This document shows positions 19,573 to 29,136 of a stretch of DNA of 64,000 nt, one piece after another. Position 1 is the stretch's first letter. Each line of letters starts with the position of its first letter. Both the position numbers and the translations under genes were made by a program. Below the pieces are notes generated by a model that ran no database searches, was not told the DNA's origin, and saw only the letters and a list, made by a program, of their open reading frames with translations. Source of the stretch: an uncultured Woeseiaceae bacterium (lineage in GTDB: Bacteria > Pseudomonadota > Gammaproteobacteria > Steroidobacterales > Woeseiaceae); NCBI GenBank assembly GCA_947259985.1, contig CAMYOJ010000001.1, positions 62,001 through 126,000 on the forward strand, in the 5' to 3' direction.

Positions 19573-20337
19573 ATGACTGTATCCATCAAAAACGAGGAAC
19601 AGCAGGACAAGATGCGCGTTGCCGGCAGGCTCGCAGCCGATGTCCTCGACATGATCGGTGATTATGTAAAACCCGGTGTCACCACCGAGGAACTCGACCG
19701 CATCTGCCACGAGTACATCACCGACGTTCAGGGCGCCGTTCCCGCCCCGCTCAACTACCGCGGATTTCCCAAGTCGATCTGTACCTCGGTCAATCACGTG
19801 GTCTGTCACGGTATCCCGGGCGAAAAGAAACTGAAGTCGGGCGACGCCGTCAATATCGACATTACGGTCATCAAAGACGGTTTTCATGGCGACACGAGCC
19901 GCATGTTTTTCGTTGGCAAGCCCAGTATCCAGGCACAGCGTCTTTCTGAAATTGCCTTTGAAAGCATGTGGTTAGGCATCCGTGAGCTGGCCCCTGGCAA
20001 GCATCTCGGCGACGTGGGTGCGGCCGTGCAAAGGCACGTCGAGAAACATCGTTTCTCGATTGTTCGCGAATACTGCGGTCACGGTATCGGCCAGGCATTT
20101 CACGAGGAACCGCAGGTACTGCATTACGGCCGGTCCGGCACGGGCCTGGAACTCAGGGAAGGCATGACGATGACAATCGAGCCCATGGTTAACGCGGGCA
20201 AAGCCAACGTGAAGCTGCTGCCCGACGGCTGGACTGTCGTCACCAAGGACCATAGCCTGTCGGCGCAATGGGAACATACGGTTCTGGTCACCCGGGACGG
20301 CTACGAGGTTCTCACTCTTGGCGCCGACGATCGCTGA
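19573..20337 (+). CDS. map: methionine aminopeptidase, type I
   Basis: MAP removes the initiator Met from nascent proteins. The 254-aa protein is of the short type Ia form. The metal ligands expected for the family are visible: Asp in VNIDITV (about residue 96), Asp in FHGDTSRMF (about 107), His in CGHGIGQAFHEEP, Glu in TIEPMVN and Glu in QWEHTVLVT. It starts 201 bp from rpsB in divergent orientation. Its 3' end overlaps glnD by 20 bp, so map and glnD are likely co-transcribed. map next to rpsB and glnD is the classical order. Confidence 0.98.
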   Translation: MTVSIKNEEQQDKMRVAGRLAADVLDMIGDYVKPGVTTEELDRICHEYITDVQGAVPAPLNYRGFPKSICTSVNHVVCHGIPGEKKLKSGDAVNIDITVIKDGFHGDTSRMFFVGKPSIQAQRLSEIAFESMWLGIRELAPGKHLGDVGAAVQRHVEKHRFSIVREYCGHGIGQAFHEEPQVLHYGRSGTGLELREGMTMTIEPMVNAGKANVKLLPDGWTVVTKDHSLSAQWEHTVLVTRDGYEVLTLGADDR

Positions 20338-22930
20338 AAAAACAATAAGTTACGGAGAGATCCGGGAGTCGCTGGAGGCGGCTGCCGAGGATCTCAAGGC
20401 GCGTTTCGAGGCCGGCGAGCCCGTCACGGAACTCGTTCACGCCCGCGCGTCGGTCATCGACCGGCATCTGGTCGCGCTCTGGAACCAGTTCGATGCACAA
20501 GCCGCAGCACTGGTCGCCGTGGGCGGCTATGGCCGCGGCGAGCTGCACCCCTACTCCGACGTCGACATCATGCTGCTGCTTCCCGATGACCTGCCCGCCG
20601 GGGCCGAGGAAAGCCTGTCGGCTTTCATAACGGCACTCTGGGACATTGGCCTGGAGATCGGCCATAGCGTGCGCACGGTGGCTCAGTGCGCAGAACAGGC
20701 GGGCCGTGACCTGACTGTTGCGACGACGCTCATGGAAGCGCGCCTGCTCGCCGGTCCGTGGGAGCTGCTCGACGCGATGCAGGCCGTTATTGCGCCACAG
20801 CAGATGTGGCCGTCGTCGGATTTCTTTGCTGAGAAGCGTAAGGAACAGATCGCGCGCCACCACCGCTACCACGACACGGCCTACAACCTCGAACCGAATG
20901 TCAAAGGCAGCCCGGGCGGCCTCCGTGACATCCAGATGATCGGCTGGGTCGCAAAGCGCCACTTTGGCGCCGCCACGCTCGCTGAACTCGTGGATCACAA
21001 GTTTCTGACCGCGGGACAACTCAAACGTCTCGAAAACGGCCAGGCTTTCCTGTGGCGCATACGATTCGGCCTGCACATCCTGACAGGCCGTCGCGAAGAC
21101 CGCCTGTTGTTCGACCACCAGATCAAGCTCGCGCACCTGCTCGGTTACGAAGACGCCACCTACACGCTGGCGGTCGAACAGCTCATGCAGCGCTACTACC
21201 GAACGGTCATGGACCTGAGCAGGCTCAACGAAATGCTGCTGCAGCAGTTCGAAGAGGCCATCCTCATGGATCCGAATGCGCCGTCGGAACCGCTCAACGC
21301 GCACTTCCAGGTCAAAAACGCTTACCTGCAGACGGCGCATGACCAGGTATTCGCCAATGATCCGTCCGCACTGCTCGAGGTCTTCCTCGTGTTGCAGCAG
21401 AACCCGGAGCTTCGCGGTGTCAGCGCCTACACGATCGGGTTGATTCGACGTCATTTGTATCTGATCGATGACGAATTTCGCCAGAACCCGCGCAATCACC
21501 GACTGTTCCTCAGTATCCTTCGAGCACGCGAAGGCGTCACGCATGAGTTGCGCCGCATGAACCTGTATGGCGTGCTCGGACTTTACATACCCGCATTCGG
21601 GCGCATCGTCGGGCGCATGCAGTACGACCTGTTCCACGCTTACACGGTGGACGAACACACATTGTTCGTTGTCAGCAATTTACGCCGCTTCGCGCTGACG
21701 CGTTTCGACGACGAGTTCCCGCTGTGCAGTCGGATCATGCAGTCGCTGGAGCAGCCTGAGATCGCTTACCTCGCAGGGTTGTTTCACGATATCGCCAAGG
21801 GCCGCGGTGGCGACCATTCGGAACTCGGCGCCGTGGACGCAAGAGCGTTTTGCCTGGAGCATGGACTCAGCAAGTACGAGGCCGGCATCGTCGCGTGGCT
21901 CGTAGAGAACCACCTGGCGCTGTCGACGACGGCGCAGAAGAAAGACATCGGTGATCCGGACGTGATCAACGAATTCGCCAAGCAGGTGGGTGACCCGCTG
22001 CATCTCAATTATCTGTATGTGCTGACCGTGGCTGACGTGCGTGGCACAGACCCGAAACTCTGGAACTCCTGGAAGGCGCAGTTGTTCCGCGACCTTTACG
22101 AACTGACGCGACGGGCGTTGCGACGCGGCCTCGAAAATCCGATTGACCGCGAGCAGTTGATCCTCGAGAAAAAAGCCAAGGCCCGAGAGGTGCTCACGAC
22201 GAACGGGGTGAGCGACGCACGCATCGACGAAGTCTGGCAACTGATGAACGCCAACTATTTCCTGCGCCACCGCCCCTCCGAAATCGCCTGGCATACCGAG
22301 TGGCTGGCGGACTCGGACACCGACTCGGAAGTTGGACTCGTCGACGTCCGGCGTCGCGTGAACAGCGATGGCGTCGAAGCCGCGTTGTTCACGCCGAGCA
22401 TCAAGCATACCTTTGCGCACGCGACTGCCGTGCTCGACGAACTCGGCATGACCATCATGGACGCCCGTATCGTGCCTCTCGAGCGCGGCTGCAGTATAGG
22501 TTCCTTCGTGTTCATGGAGCTTGATGACCGCGTCGAAATAGACGAGTCCCGCATGCAGAAGATTCGGCGTTCGCTGACGCGCGTGCTGACTGCGCACGAC
22601 GATAACGTGGTAGACGTTACTCGCACCGTGCCACGTCAGGCACGCATGTTCACAACCCGAACAAGTGTCGATTTCGGTCGCAACAGGTCGGGAAATACTA
22701 CAGTGCTGGAGCTCGTCGCAGCCGATCGTCCGGGCCTGCTCAGTACCATCGGGCAGGTATTTGTCGAACAGCGTATCGACATCGAAGCAGCAAAGATCAT
22801 GACGATCGGCGAACGTGCCGAGGATGTTTTCTACATCCGCCACGAGACGGGCAAGGTACTCGACGACGAATCGCTCGACAGCCTGCGAGAAGCGCTGCTC
22901 GCGCGGCTCGACAACACCAGCACGGAATGA
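20318..22930 (+). CDS. glnD: bifunctional uridylyltransferase/uridylyl-removing enzyme
   Basis: GlnD senses glutamine and modifies PII proteins, so controlling glutamine synthetase and nitrogen gene expression. The 870-aa protein has the nucleotidyltransferase motif [20 protein letters not shown] around residues 68-87. The HD hydrolase motif [16 protein letters not shown] removes UMP. Two C-terminal ACT domains ([20 protein letters not shown] onward and [20 protein letters not shown]) bind glutamine. The best start is the TTG at 20318 with GAGG upstream. No ATG or GTG occurs near, so the exact N-terminus is uncertain by some residues. The stop overlaps dapD as ATGA. Confidence 0.96.
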   Translation: MAPTIAEKTISYGEIRESLEAAAEDLKARFEAGEPVTELVHARASVIDRHLVALWNQFDAQAAALVAVGGYGRGELHPYSDVDIMLLLPDDLPAGAEESLSAFITALWDIGLEIGHSVRTVAQCAEQAGRDLTVATTLMEARLLAGPWELLDAMQAVIAPQQMWPSSDFFAEKRKEQIARHHRYHDTAYNLEPNVKGSPGGLRDIQMIGWVAKRHFGAATLAELVDHKFLTAGQLKRLENGQAFLWRIRFGLHILTGRREDRLLFDHQIKLAHLLGYEDATYTLAVEQLMQRYYRTVMDLSRLNEMLLQQFEEAILMDPNAPSEPLNAHFQVKNAYLQTAHDQVFANDPSALLEVFLVLQQNPELRGVSAYTIGLIRRHLYLIDDEFRQNPRNHRLFLSILRAREGVTHELRRMNLYGVLGLYIPAFGRIVGRMQYDLFHAYTVDEHTLFVVSNLRRFALTRFDDEFPLCSRIMQSLEQPEIAYLAGLFHDIAKGRGGDHSELGAVDARAFCLEHGLSKYEAGIVAWLVENHLALSTTAQKKDIGDPDVINEFAKQVGDPLHLNYLYVLTVADVRGTDPKLWNSWKAQLFRDLYELTRRALRRGLENPIDREQLILEKKAKAREVLTTNGVSDARIDEVWQLMNANYFLRHRPSEIAWHTEWLADSDTDSEVGLVDVRRRVNSDGVEAALFTPSIKHTFAHATAVLDELGMTIMDARIVPLERGCSIGSFVFMELDDRVEIDESRMQKIRRSLTRVLTAHDDNVVDVTRTVPRQARMFTTRTSVDFGRNRSGNTTVLELVAADRPGLLSTIGQVFVEQRIDIEAAKIMTIGERAEDVFYIRHETGKVLDDESLDSLREALLARLDNTSTE

Positions 22931-23751
22931 GTATGCACGAACTCGAAAAGACGATAGAACTGGCTTTTGACAATCGCGCGACGGGATTTGACGATCGCGC
23001 CACCGTTGAGGCTGCAGTAGCCGATGCCATCGGCTTGCTCGATGCTGGCGAAGCGCGTGTCGCGGAGAAGATCGATGGCGAATGGCGAGTCAACCAGTGG
23101 CTCAAGAAGGCCGTGCTGTTGAGTTTCGCGCTGAGCGACAACAAGGTCGTCGAAAGTGGCCACAGTCGTTTTTACGACAAGGTGCCGATGAAATACTCGG
23201 ACTACACGGCCGAGCAATTTGCGGCCGATGGTGTACGCGTCGTGCCGGACGCCATCGTCAGGCGCGGCGCTTACGTGGCCAGCGATGTCGTGCTCATGCC
23301 CAGTTACGTCAATATCGGCGCTTATGTCGATGGCGGTACGATGGTCGATACATGGGCGACTGTGGGCAGCTGCGCCCAGATTGGCAGGAACGTGCATCTT
23401 TCGGGTGGGGTCGGTATCGGCGGCGTACTTGAACCGCTGCAGGCCGGCCCTACAATTATCGAGGACGACTGCTTCATTGGCGCGCGTTCGGAGGTCGTGG
23501 AAGGTGTCATCGTCGAGGAAGGTTCGGTGATATCCATGGGCGTGTACCTGGGCCAGAGCACGCGCATCTATGATCGCGCGAGCGGCGAGATAAGCTACGG
23601 CCGCATTCCGGCAGGATCGGTTGTCGTCCCGGGCAACCTGCCGTCGGCAGACGGCAAGTACTCGCTGTACTGTGCCGTCATTGTGAAGCAGGTCGATGCC
23701 AAGACCCGGGCGAAAACCGGACTGAATGAACTACTGAGGAACCTGGACTAA
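22927..23751 (+). CDS. dapD: 2,3,4,5-tetrahydropyridine-2,6-dicarboxylate N-succinyltransferase
   Basis: DapD succinylates tetrahydrodipicolinate in the succinylase branch of diaminopimelate and lysine synthesis. The 274-aa protein starts [18 protein letters not shown]. It has the DapD block [18 protein letters not shown] and a left-handed beta-helix of hexapeptide repeats, including [20 protein letters not shown] and [20 protein letters not shown]. The ATG overlaps the glnD stop, suggesting coupling. An ATG at 22933 is an alternative. In Pseudomonas dapC lies between glnD and dapD, but it is absent here. Confidence 0.97.
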   Translation: MSMHELEKTIELAFDNRATGFDDRATVEAAVADAIGLLDAGEARVAEKIDGEWRVNQWLKKAVLLSFALSDNKVVESGHSRFYDKVPMKYSDYTAEQFAADGVRVVPDAIVRRGAYVASDVVLMPSYVNIGAYVDGGTMVDTWATVGSCAQIGRNVHLSGGVGIGGVLEPLQAGPTIIEDDCFIGARSEVVEGVIVEEGSVISMGVYLGQSTRIYDRASGEISYGRIPAGSVVVPGNLPSADGKYSLYCAVIVKQVDAKTRAKTGLNELLRNLD

Positions 23752-23757
23752 GTAACG

Positions 23758-24111
23758 ATGCTGGCGGTATTCGGAATAAAGAGCTGCGACACCTGCAGGC
23801 GAGCGAAAAAGTATCTCACCGAACAGGACATTGAGTTTCGCTTTCATGACGTCAGGGAAGACGGCCTCGACATACAGATGCTGGAGCGCTGGGCAGCGCG
23901 CATCGACTGGCAGAAGTTACTGAACAAGCAGAGCCTGACATGGCGCAAGATCCCCGAGGTCGATCGCAATGACATGACAAAGGACAAGGCATTTGCCCTG
24001 ATGATCGATCGCCCTACCCTGCTAAAACGCCCCGTGCTGGAGTCCGAGAAATTCCTCGCCGTCGGCTTCTCCGAGAAACGCTTCTCCGACTTCTGGGCCA
24101 GTACCCAGTAA
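23758..24111 (+). CDS. yffB: ArsC/Spx-family protein (YffB-like)
   Basis: This is a small thioredoxin-fold protein of the ArsC/Spx superfamily. YffB members are not true arsenate reductases, and their substrate is not established. The 117-aa sequence has IKSCDTCRRAKKYLTEQDIE with a CxxC motif near residues 9-12, where ArsC has a single catalytic Cys. It also has the family's conserved RPTLLKRPVLE near the C-terminus. It starts 7 bp after dapD. The usual neighbour dapE is 5 kb away beyond the pst genes, so the dap neighbourhood has been interrupted or rearranged. Confidence 0.88.
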   Translation: MLAVFGIKSCDTCRRAKKYLTEQDIEFRFHDVREDGLDIQMLERWAARIDWQKLLNKQSLTWRKIPEVDRNDMTKDKAFALMIDRPTLLKRPVLESEKFLAVGFSEKRFSDFWASTQ

Positions 24112-24114
24112 AAA

Positions 24115-24216
24115 AATTAAAGGGACAGTTTACTTAATTGGAATTAAGGGGACAGTTTACTTAATTGATTCACAAATCAATTAAGTAAACTGTCCCCTTA
24201 ATTAGTCCCTTTAATT
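24115..24216. repeat. 102-bp nested palindrome (REP- or MITE-like)
   Basis: A perfect inverted repeat has 29-bp arms (24142-24170 and 24175-24203) around a 4-base loop CACA. The arm core reads GGGGACAGTTTACTTAATT. A shorter outer pair, AATTAAAGGGAC (24115-24126) and GTCCCTTTAATT (24205-24216), encloses it. The left outer part also carries a direct copy of the ACAGTTTACTTAATTG motif. The element fills the entire gap between the convergent yffB and pstB stops. Related AAGGGGACAG-type sequences flank REP-associated tyrosine transposases in many bacteria, which is general knowledge and not searched here. It could also act as a two-way terminator. Confidence 0.85.
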
Positions 24217-24217
24217 A

Positions 24218-25141
24218 TTAGCCGATGCGGCCGGTGATATAGTCTTCGGTCAGCTTGTGCTGCGGGTTGGTGAAGATCTTGTCCGTCTCATCGACTTCGA
24301 CCAGCAAGCCCAGGTGGAAGTACGCCACACGCCTTGAGACGCGCGCCGCCTGCTGCATCGAATGCGTCACGATGACAATTGCATAGTCTTCGCAAAGCTC
24401 GTCCATCAAATCCTCGATACGCGCGGTCGCGATGGGATCGAGTGCCGAGCACGGCTCGTCCATCAGAATGACTTCAGGATTGACGGCAATGGTTCGAGCG
24501 ATACACAAGCGTTGCTGCTGACCACCCGAGAGGCTGGTACCGGGCTCATCGAGCCGGTCCTTGACCTCGCCGAGCAGGCCTGCACGCTCGAGGCTCGTGT
24601 GCACGATGCTATCCAGTTCGGCGCGATCCGCCGCGAGCCCGTGAATGCGAGGCCCATAGGCAACGTTGTCGTAGATACTTTTCGGGAACGGGTTGGGTTT
24701 TTGAAACACCATGCCAACGCGCGCGCGCAAGGCGACAGGATCCTGTTCCTTGCGATTAATGTCCTTGCCGTCCAGCGTGATGTTTCCGGTTACCCTGGCG
24801 CTTTCAATTGAATCATTCATGCGGTTCAGGCAACGCAGGAACGTTGACTTGCCACAACCCGACGGACCGATCAGCGCGATGACTTCCTTCTTGCCGATTT
24901 CCAGCGATACGTTCTGAATCGCATGGTTGTCGCCATAGTAGACGTCGACATTCTTGGCAACCATGAAGGGGTTTTCGCAGTGAATATTACCGACCGTTTC
25001 GCCGAGTTCGGTTGGCCGTTCAGCAAGATCCGGCAACACGATGCCCGCACTATGCTCCTCTTCGCCCGGCGAATCGGCAGGCGGCACAGACGGCGGCTCG
25101 AGATTGTCAGTAGTCACTTCGGTCATGGCTGTCATTTTCAT
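24218..25141 (-). CDS. pstB: phosphate ABC transporter ATP-binding protein
   Basis: PstB is the ATPase of the high-affinity phosphate importer. From ATG 25141 it has 307 residues. The Walker A is GPSGCGKST, the signature LSGGQQQR, and the Walker [14 protein letters not shown], followed by the H-loop [14 protein letters not shown]. An N-terminal extension of about 60 acidic residues precedes the ABC domain at [15 protein letters not shown], longer than in E. coli PstB (257 aa) and of unknown role. GGGGA lies 7-11 bases before the ATG. It is the last gene of pstSCAB, 30 bp after pstA, and abuts the palindrome. phoU is not next to it but 5.6 kb away. Confidence 0.97.
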   Translation of the reverse strand: MKMTAMTEVTTDNLEPPSVPPADSPGEEEHSAGIVLPDLAERPTELGETVGNIHCENPFMVAKNVDVYYGDNHAIQNVSLEIGKKEVIALIGPSGCGKSTFLRCLNRMNDSIESARVTGNITLDGKDINRKEQDPVALRARVGMVFQKPNPFPKSIYDNVAYGPRIHGLAADRAELDSIVHTSLERAGLLGEVKDRLDEPGTSLSGGQQQRLCIARTIAVNPEVILMDEPCSALDPIATARIEDLMDELCEDYAIVIVTHSMQQAARVSRRVAYFHLGLLVEVDETDKIFTNPQHKLTEDYITGRIG

Positions 25142-25171
25142 ACAGGATTCCCCACAGCTCAAATGCTGCGA

Positions 25172-26449
25172 TTACCATTTGCGCTCCATACGTTTGCGGA
25201 CGATGACCGCCGCGAGGTTCATAAGCAGCAGGAAGCCCAGCAGCACTATGATTGCGGCCGAAGTCCTTTCTGCGAAAGCGCGTTCCGGGCTGTCAGCCCA
25301 TAAGTAGATTTGCACCGGTAATGCCGTGGCCGGGTCCGCAAATCCGCCGGGCACATCCACGATAAACGCCACCATTCCGATCATGAGCAATGGCGCCGAC
25401 TCGCCGAGAGCACGACTCATTCCGATAATCGTACCGGTCAGCATGCCGGGCAGCGCCAACGGCAGGACATGGTGGAAAACGACCTGTGTCTCGGATGCGC
25501 CCAGGCCGAGCGCGGCCTCGCGAATCGACGGAGGCACCGCCTGGATCGCCGCGCGCGAGGCAATGATGATAACGGGCAAGGTGAGCAGGGTCAGCACCAG
25601 CCCACCGACGAGGGGCGCCGACCGCGGCAGTGCCATCCAGTTGATGAAGACCGCGAGCCCGAGCAGCCCGAACACGATCGACGGCACGGCCGCGAGATTA
25701 TTGATGTTGACCTCGATCAGGTCCGACCAGCGCGATTTCGGGGCGAACTCCTCGAGATAAATCGCGGCCGCCGCTCCGATCGGGAATGACAGCACGATCG
25801 TGACAACAAGCATGAGTGCCGAGCCCATTACGGCGCCCCGAATGCCTGCGAGCTCCGGCTCCCGCGAGTCGCCGTTGGTGAACAGCGCCTTGTTGAATCG
25901 ACGTTCGAGCTTTCCGGCATCCCGCAAGGTGTTGACCCAAGCAACCTGTTTATCCGATATGGGTCGCAGGGACTCGTCGATATCGGGATCGATATTGCCC
26001 TTGACCAGCATGTCGACGTTGGAAGCAGCAGGCACCCAGACAGTCTGTCTCGAGCCAATGATATCGGGGTCTGCCTCGACCATATCGCGCAGCTGGTAAC
26101 CCGCACCGGCGCTGACGATCCGGTAAAGCTGGCGGCGGTCGCTACGCCCGGACACGTCCGGGAACTGCTCGCGCAGGGCCGTGCGTACGAGGCCATCGAA
26201 ATCGGCATATACGAGATCCAGCTCGCCGCCCGGGGCGATCACGTCCTCGCGCAGCTCCACCTCGATTTGCATGAACGTCTGGCGGAACGCCGAGCTCCCC
26301 TCGGCAATGAGCGTCGCGAAGAATACACCGAGGAACAACACGCCTACCGCCGTGGCCAGCACGCCGATGGCTCTGAACGCCATTTCCTTGCGGCGACGAC
26401 GTGGCAATCCGGCTTCGACTTTTTCCAGGGTTGTCTTTGCAGTCTTCAT
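25172..26449 (-). CDS. pstA: phosphate ABC transporter permease PstA
   Basis: PstA is one of two membrane channel subunits of the phosphate importer. The 425-aa protein is longer than E. coli PstA (296 aa) because a periplasmic region of about 150 residues (roughly residues 60-200) follows the first membrane segment. This long form is known from other gammaproteobacteria. The permease core has ALGLGASETQVVFHHVLPLA, the EAA loop that contacts PstB, and several membrane segments. The gene lies 6 bp after pstC. Confidence 0.95.
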   Translation of the reverse strand: MKTAKTTLEKVEAGLPRRRRKEMAFRAIGVLATAVGVLFLGVFFATLIAEGSSAFRQTFMQIEVELREDVIAPGGELDLVYADFDGLVRTALREQFPDVSGRSDRRQLYRIVSAGAGYQLRDMVEADPDIIGSRQTVWVPAASNVDMLVKGNIDPDIDESLRPISDKQVAWVNTLRDAGKLERRFNKALFTNGDSREPELAGIRGAVMGSALMLVVTIVLSFPIGAAAAIYLEEFAPKSRWSDLIEVNINNLAAVPSIVFGLLGLAVFINWMALPRSAPLVGGLVLTLLTLPVIIIASRAAIQAVPPSIREAALGLGASETQVVFHHVLPLALPGMLTGTIIGMSRALGESAPLLMIGMVAFIVDVPGGFADPATALPVQIYLWADSPERAFAERTSAAIIVLLGFLLLMNLAAVIVRKRMERKW

Positions 26450-26455
26450 CGACGC

Positions 26456-27844
26456 CTACTCGTACTGTTCGCGATACTTGCGCACGACACCCAGTCCAAT
26501 GACATTGAGGACCAGCGTGACGACGAATAGCATCAGGCCCAACGCGAATGCCGCCAGCGTCTTCGCACTATCGAATTCCTGGTCTCCGACAAGCAGAGTC
26601 ACGATCTGAACGGTCACAGTCGTGACCGCTTCGAACGGATTCGCCGTCAGGTTCGCAGCCAGTCCAGCCGCCATGACGACGATCATGGTCTCGCCGATCG
26701 CTCTTGATACGGCCAGCAGGATTCCACCGACGATTCCCGGCAACGCCGCGGGCAATATGACCTTGGTCATTGTCTCCGAGCGCGTCGATCCGAGACCGAG
26801 CGCACCGTCCCGCATCGCCGACGGCACTGCATTGATGGCATCGTCCGACAAGGACGAGACGAGGGGGATGATCATGATGCCCATGACGAGACCCGCCGCC
26901 ATGGCACTCTCGGAGGCGACCTGGAGCCCGACCGATTCGCCGGCCTGCCGCACCCATGGCGCAACCGTCAATGCGGCGAAGAAACCGTATACGACCGTAG
27001 GAATACCGGCCAGGACCTCGAGCAACGGCTTCGCAATTGCACGCACGCGGTTACTCGAGTACTCGGCGAGGTAAATGGCAGTCATCAGTCCGACGGGAAC
27101 GGCCACCACCATCGCGATGGCTGTAATCAGCAGTGTGCCCGTCAATAAGGGCACAGCCCCGAAGCTGCCCGACGAGCCCACCTGGTCGGCACGGATTGCC
27201 GTCTGCGGGCTCCAGTTGAGACCAAACAGAAACTCGGTCAGAGGCACTTTCTGAAAAAAACGAATCGCTTCGAACAGGACCGAAAGAACGATACCGACGG
27301 TCGTCAGGATCGCGATACTCGAAGCTGCAATCAGCAGCCATCGAACGACACTTTCCACGCGGTTGCGGGCGCGCAGGTCCGGGTTGATCCGCTGCCAGGC
27401 GATCGCGCCACCCAATCCGGCCAATCCGACCGCAAGCACGGCCAGCATCTGGCGACTTTTCTCGACATAGCCGTTGAACATCGCGGCCGCATTCTGCAGC
27501 ACTGTATCGACATCAACGCTAACAACATCTCCGGCAGCGAGATTCTGGATATTGTTGACGAGCAGGTTCAGCTCACCCGGGCTCAGCTCCTGGTAGGACT
27601 GCGGTAAGTCGCTGATCACCAGGGCAACCACGATACGCGGTTCAATCAGCACCCACAGCAGAAGCAGTGCCAACGCCGGCAGAGCAGCCCAGATAGCGAC
27701 ATAGTAACCGTAGTACCCCGGTAGCGAATGCAATGCCGAACTGCGACCCGGCCCGCCGACAAGCGCCAGCGAACGTCCTCGCCCGAAATAGAACGCGGCG
27801 ATCGCCATGAATCCGAGCAGCAGGATGAGAGTCGTACTTTGCAT
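26456..27844 (-). CDS. pstC: phosphate ABC transporter permease PstC
   Basis: PstC pairs with PstA to form the phosphate channel. The 462-aa product from ATG 27844 is of the long type with two extra N-terminal membrane segments (MQSTTLILLLGFMAIAAFYF and YYVAIWAALPALALLLLWVL) and a periplasmic loop. The conserved core includes FLFGLNWSP and the EAA loop GALGLGSTRSETMTKVILPA. A GTG 13 codons upstream is a less likely start. A strong hairpin in the 70-bp gap after pstS probably lowers expression of this gene compared with pstS. Confidence 0.95.
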   Translation of the reverse strand: MQSTTLILLLGFMAIAAFYFGRGRSLALVGGPGRSSALHSLPGYYGYYVAIWAALPALALLLLWVLIEPRIVVALVISDLPQSYQELSPGELNLLVNNIQNLAAGDVVSVDVDTVLQNAAAMFNGYVEKSRQMLAVLAVGLAGLGGAIAWQRINPDLRARNRVESVVRWLLIAASSIAILTTVGIVLSVLFEAIRFFQKVPLTEFLFGLNWSPQTAIRADQVGSSGSFGAVPLLTGTLLITAIAMVVAVPVGLMTAIYLAEYSSNRVRAIAKPLLEVLAGIPTVVYGFFAALTVAPWVRQAGESVGLQVASESAMAAGLVMGIMIIPLVSSLSDDAINAVPSAMRDGALGLGSTRSETMTKVILPAALPGIVGGILLAVSRAIGETMIVVMAAGLAANLTANPFEAVTTVTVQIVTLLVGDQEFDSAKTLAAFALGLMLFVVTLVLNVIGLGVVRKYREQYE

Positions 27845-27868
27845 ACTATTCTTGTTCTGAGAACGGAA

Positions 27869-27894
27869 GGCGGCGACCCACACGGATCGCCGCC
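27869..27894 (-). terminator. hairpin between pstS and pstC (attenuator-like)
   Basis: GGCGGCGA (27869-27876) pairs perfectly with TCGCCGCC (27887-27894) across a 10-base loop. On the minus strand TTCCGTTCTC follows, a weak U-rich tract. The site is a few tens of bases after the pstS stop. Binding-protein genes are often separated from their permease genes by such a structure so that the binding protein is made in excess. Confidence 0.6.
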
Positions 27895-27914
27895 AGACTC
27901 CGATATTACTTGCC

Positions 27915-28979
27915 TTACTGGCTCGCCAGCGACAGCGGTTTCAATTCACGAACGGCTGAAGCGACTTCGCTGCGCTCCTCATCCGGCATCGGGATGAGGC
28001 CGCGCTCGGAGAGGTAGCCCTCCTCGCCCCATGCACGTTCGCTCGTGAACTCCCGCAGGTAGCCACGCAATCCAGGAATAACGTCAACGTGCGCTTTCTT
28101 TACGTAAAAGTAAAGCGGACGGGATACCGGATAGTCGCCTTCAGCGATAGCATCGAAGGTCGGTGCCACGGCATCGACCTTAGCACCCTTCACTTTCTCC
28201 ATGTTCTGGTCGAGAAAGCTGAAGCCGAAGATACCGAATGCGTCAGGATTCGCCTCGAGTTTCTGCACAATGAGGTTATCGTTCTCGCCTGCTTCGACAA
28301 AGGCGCCATCTTCGCGAATCGTGTGACAGATAGCCTTGTACTTGTTCTTGTCCGAGCTCTTGAGCTCCTTGATCCAGGGCACTGTCTTGCAGCCACCTTC
28401 CATCGCAAGTTCGACGAAGGCGTCACGCGTACCGGAGGTCGGCGGCGGCCCAAGCACCTCGATGCGCGCGGCAGGCAGATCCGGATTCACATCGGCCCAC
28501 GTTTTGTAGGGGTTCTCAACGAGTTCGCCATCCGCCTTGCCGGGCACTTCCTTCGCCAGGGCCAGGAAGATATCCCTGCGCGAGAGCGACATTGCCGGCG
28601 CACCAATCGCGTTGGCGATGACGATTCCGTCATAGCCGATCTTGACCTCGATGATTTCCGTTACGCCATTGGCGGCACAGCTGTCGACTTCCGACTGCTT
28701 GATGGCACGTGACGAATTGGTGACGTCGGGATAGTCCACGCCAACACCATCGCAGAAGAGCTTCAGTCCGCCGCCCGAGCCCGTGGACTCGATCTTCGGT
28801 GTCTTGAATTCGCTGCTGCGACCGAATCGCTCGGCAACGACTGTGGCAAACGGATAGACTGTCGAAGACCCGACGACGTAAACGTAATCGCGCCCCGACT
28901 GGGCACTGGCTCCGGCTGAAAAGATCAGCCCGAGAAAAGATGTTGCAAGAAGTGTTAGCGCTTTCTGTTGGAAGCTCAC
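27915..28979 (-). CDS. pstS: phosphate-binding protein PstS
   Basis: PstS binds inorganic phosphate in the periplasm and delivers it to PstCA. The start is GTG 28979, with GGAGA 8 bases upstream, giving a 354-aa precursor. Its signal peptide is VSFQQKALTLLATSFLGLIF then SAGASAQ. Mature landmarks are YVVGSSTVYPFATVVAERFG, IESTGSGGGLKLFCDGVG and the SSRAIKQSEVDSC block, the phosphate-binding loops of the family. An earlier TTG would place the signal peptide too far in and overlap the Pho box. Pho regulation is expected from the site at 29020-29048. Confidence 0.95.
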   Translation of the reverse strand: MSFQQKALTLLATSFLGLIFSAGASAQSGRDYVYVVGSSTVYPFATVVAERFGRSSEFKTPKIESTGSGGGLKLFCDGVGVDYPDVTNSSRAIKQSEVDSCAANGVTEIIEVKIGYDGIVIANAIGAPAMSLSRRDIFLALAKEVPGKADGELVENPYKTWADVNPDLPAARIEVLGPPPTSGTRDAFVELAMEGGCKTVPWIKELKSSDKNKYKAICHTIREDGAFVEAGENDNLIVQKLEANPDAFGIFGFSFLDQNMEKVKGAKVDAVAPTFDAIAEGDYPVSRPLYFYVKKAHVDVIPGLRGYLREFTSERAWGEEGYLSERGLIPMPDEERSEVASAVRELKPLSLASQ

Positions 28980-29019
28980 GGTGAGTTCTCCATAGTGTTG
29001 GAAATCCAGCGCAAAGCTT

Positions 29020-29048
29020 AGCGACGAATTGTTACCGAATTGTTGCAG
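29020..29048 (-). promoter_or_regulatory. Pho box upstream of pstS
   Basis: On the minus strand the units CTGCAAC-AATT, CGGTAAC-AATT and CGTCGCT follow one another with an 11-bp period. That is the architecture of PhoB sites (7-bp direct repeats with 4-bp spacers; E. coli consensus CTGTCAT). The site ends about 40 bp before the pstS GTG. Similar units occur upstream of the porin gene and phoB in this window, which strengthens the call. Confidence 0.75.
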
Positions 29049-29136
29049 CACCGCATGTTGAGTGCTTTATTAGTGTTACATGGTAATTCACATTTTTCTT
29101 ATACTTTTCATATCATTAATGACTTAATATCAAGCA

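Noticed and set aside
20312-21658. Long open frame of 448 codons on the minus strand
   Set aside because: It lies wholly opposite glnD and map, has no recognisable domain, and reflects GC-rich codon bias of the true gene.
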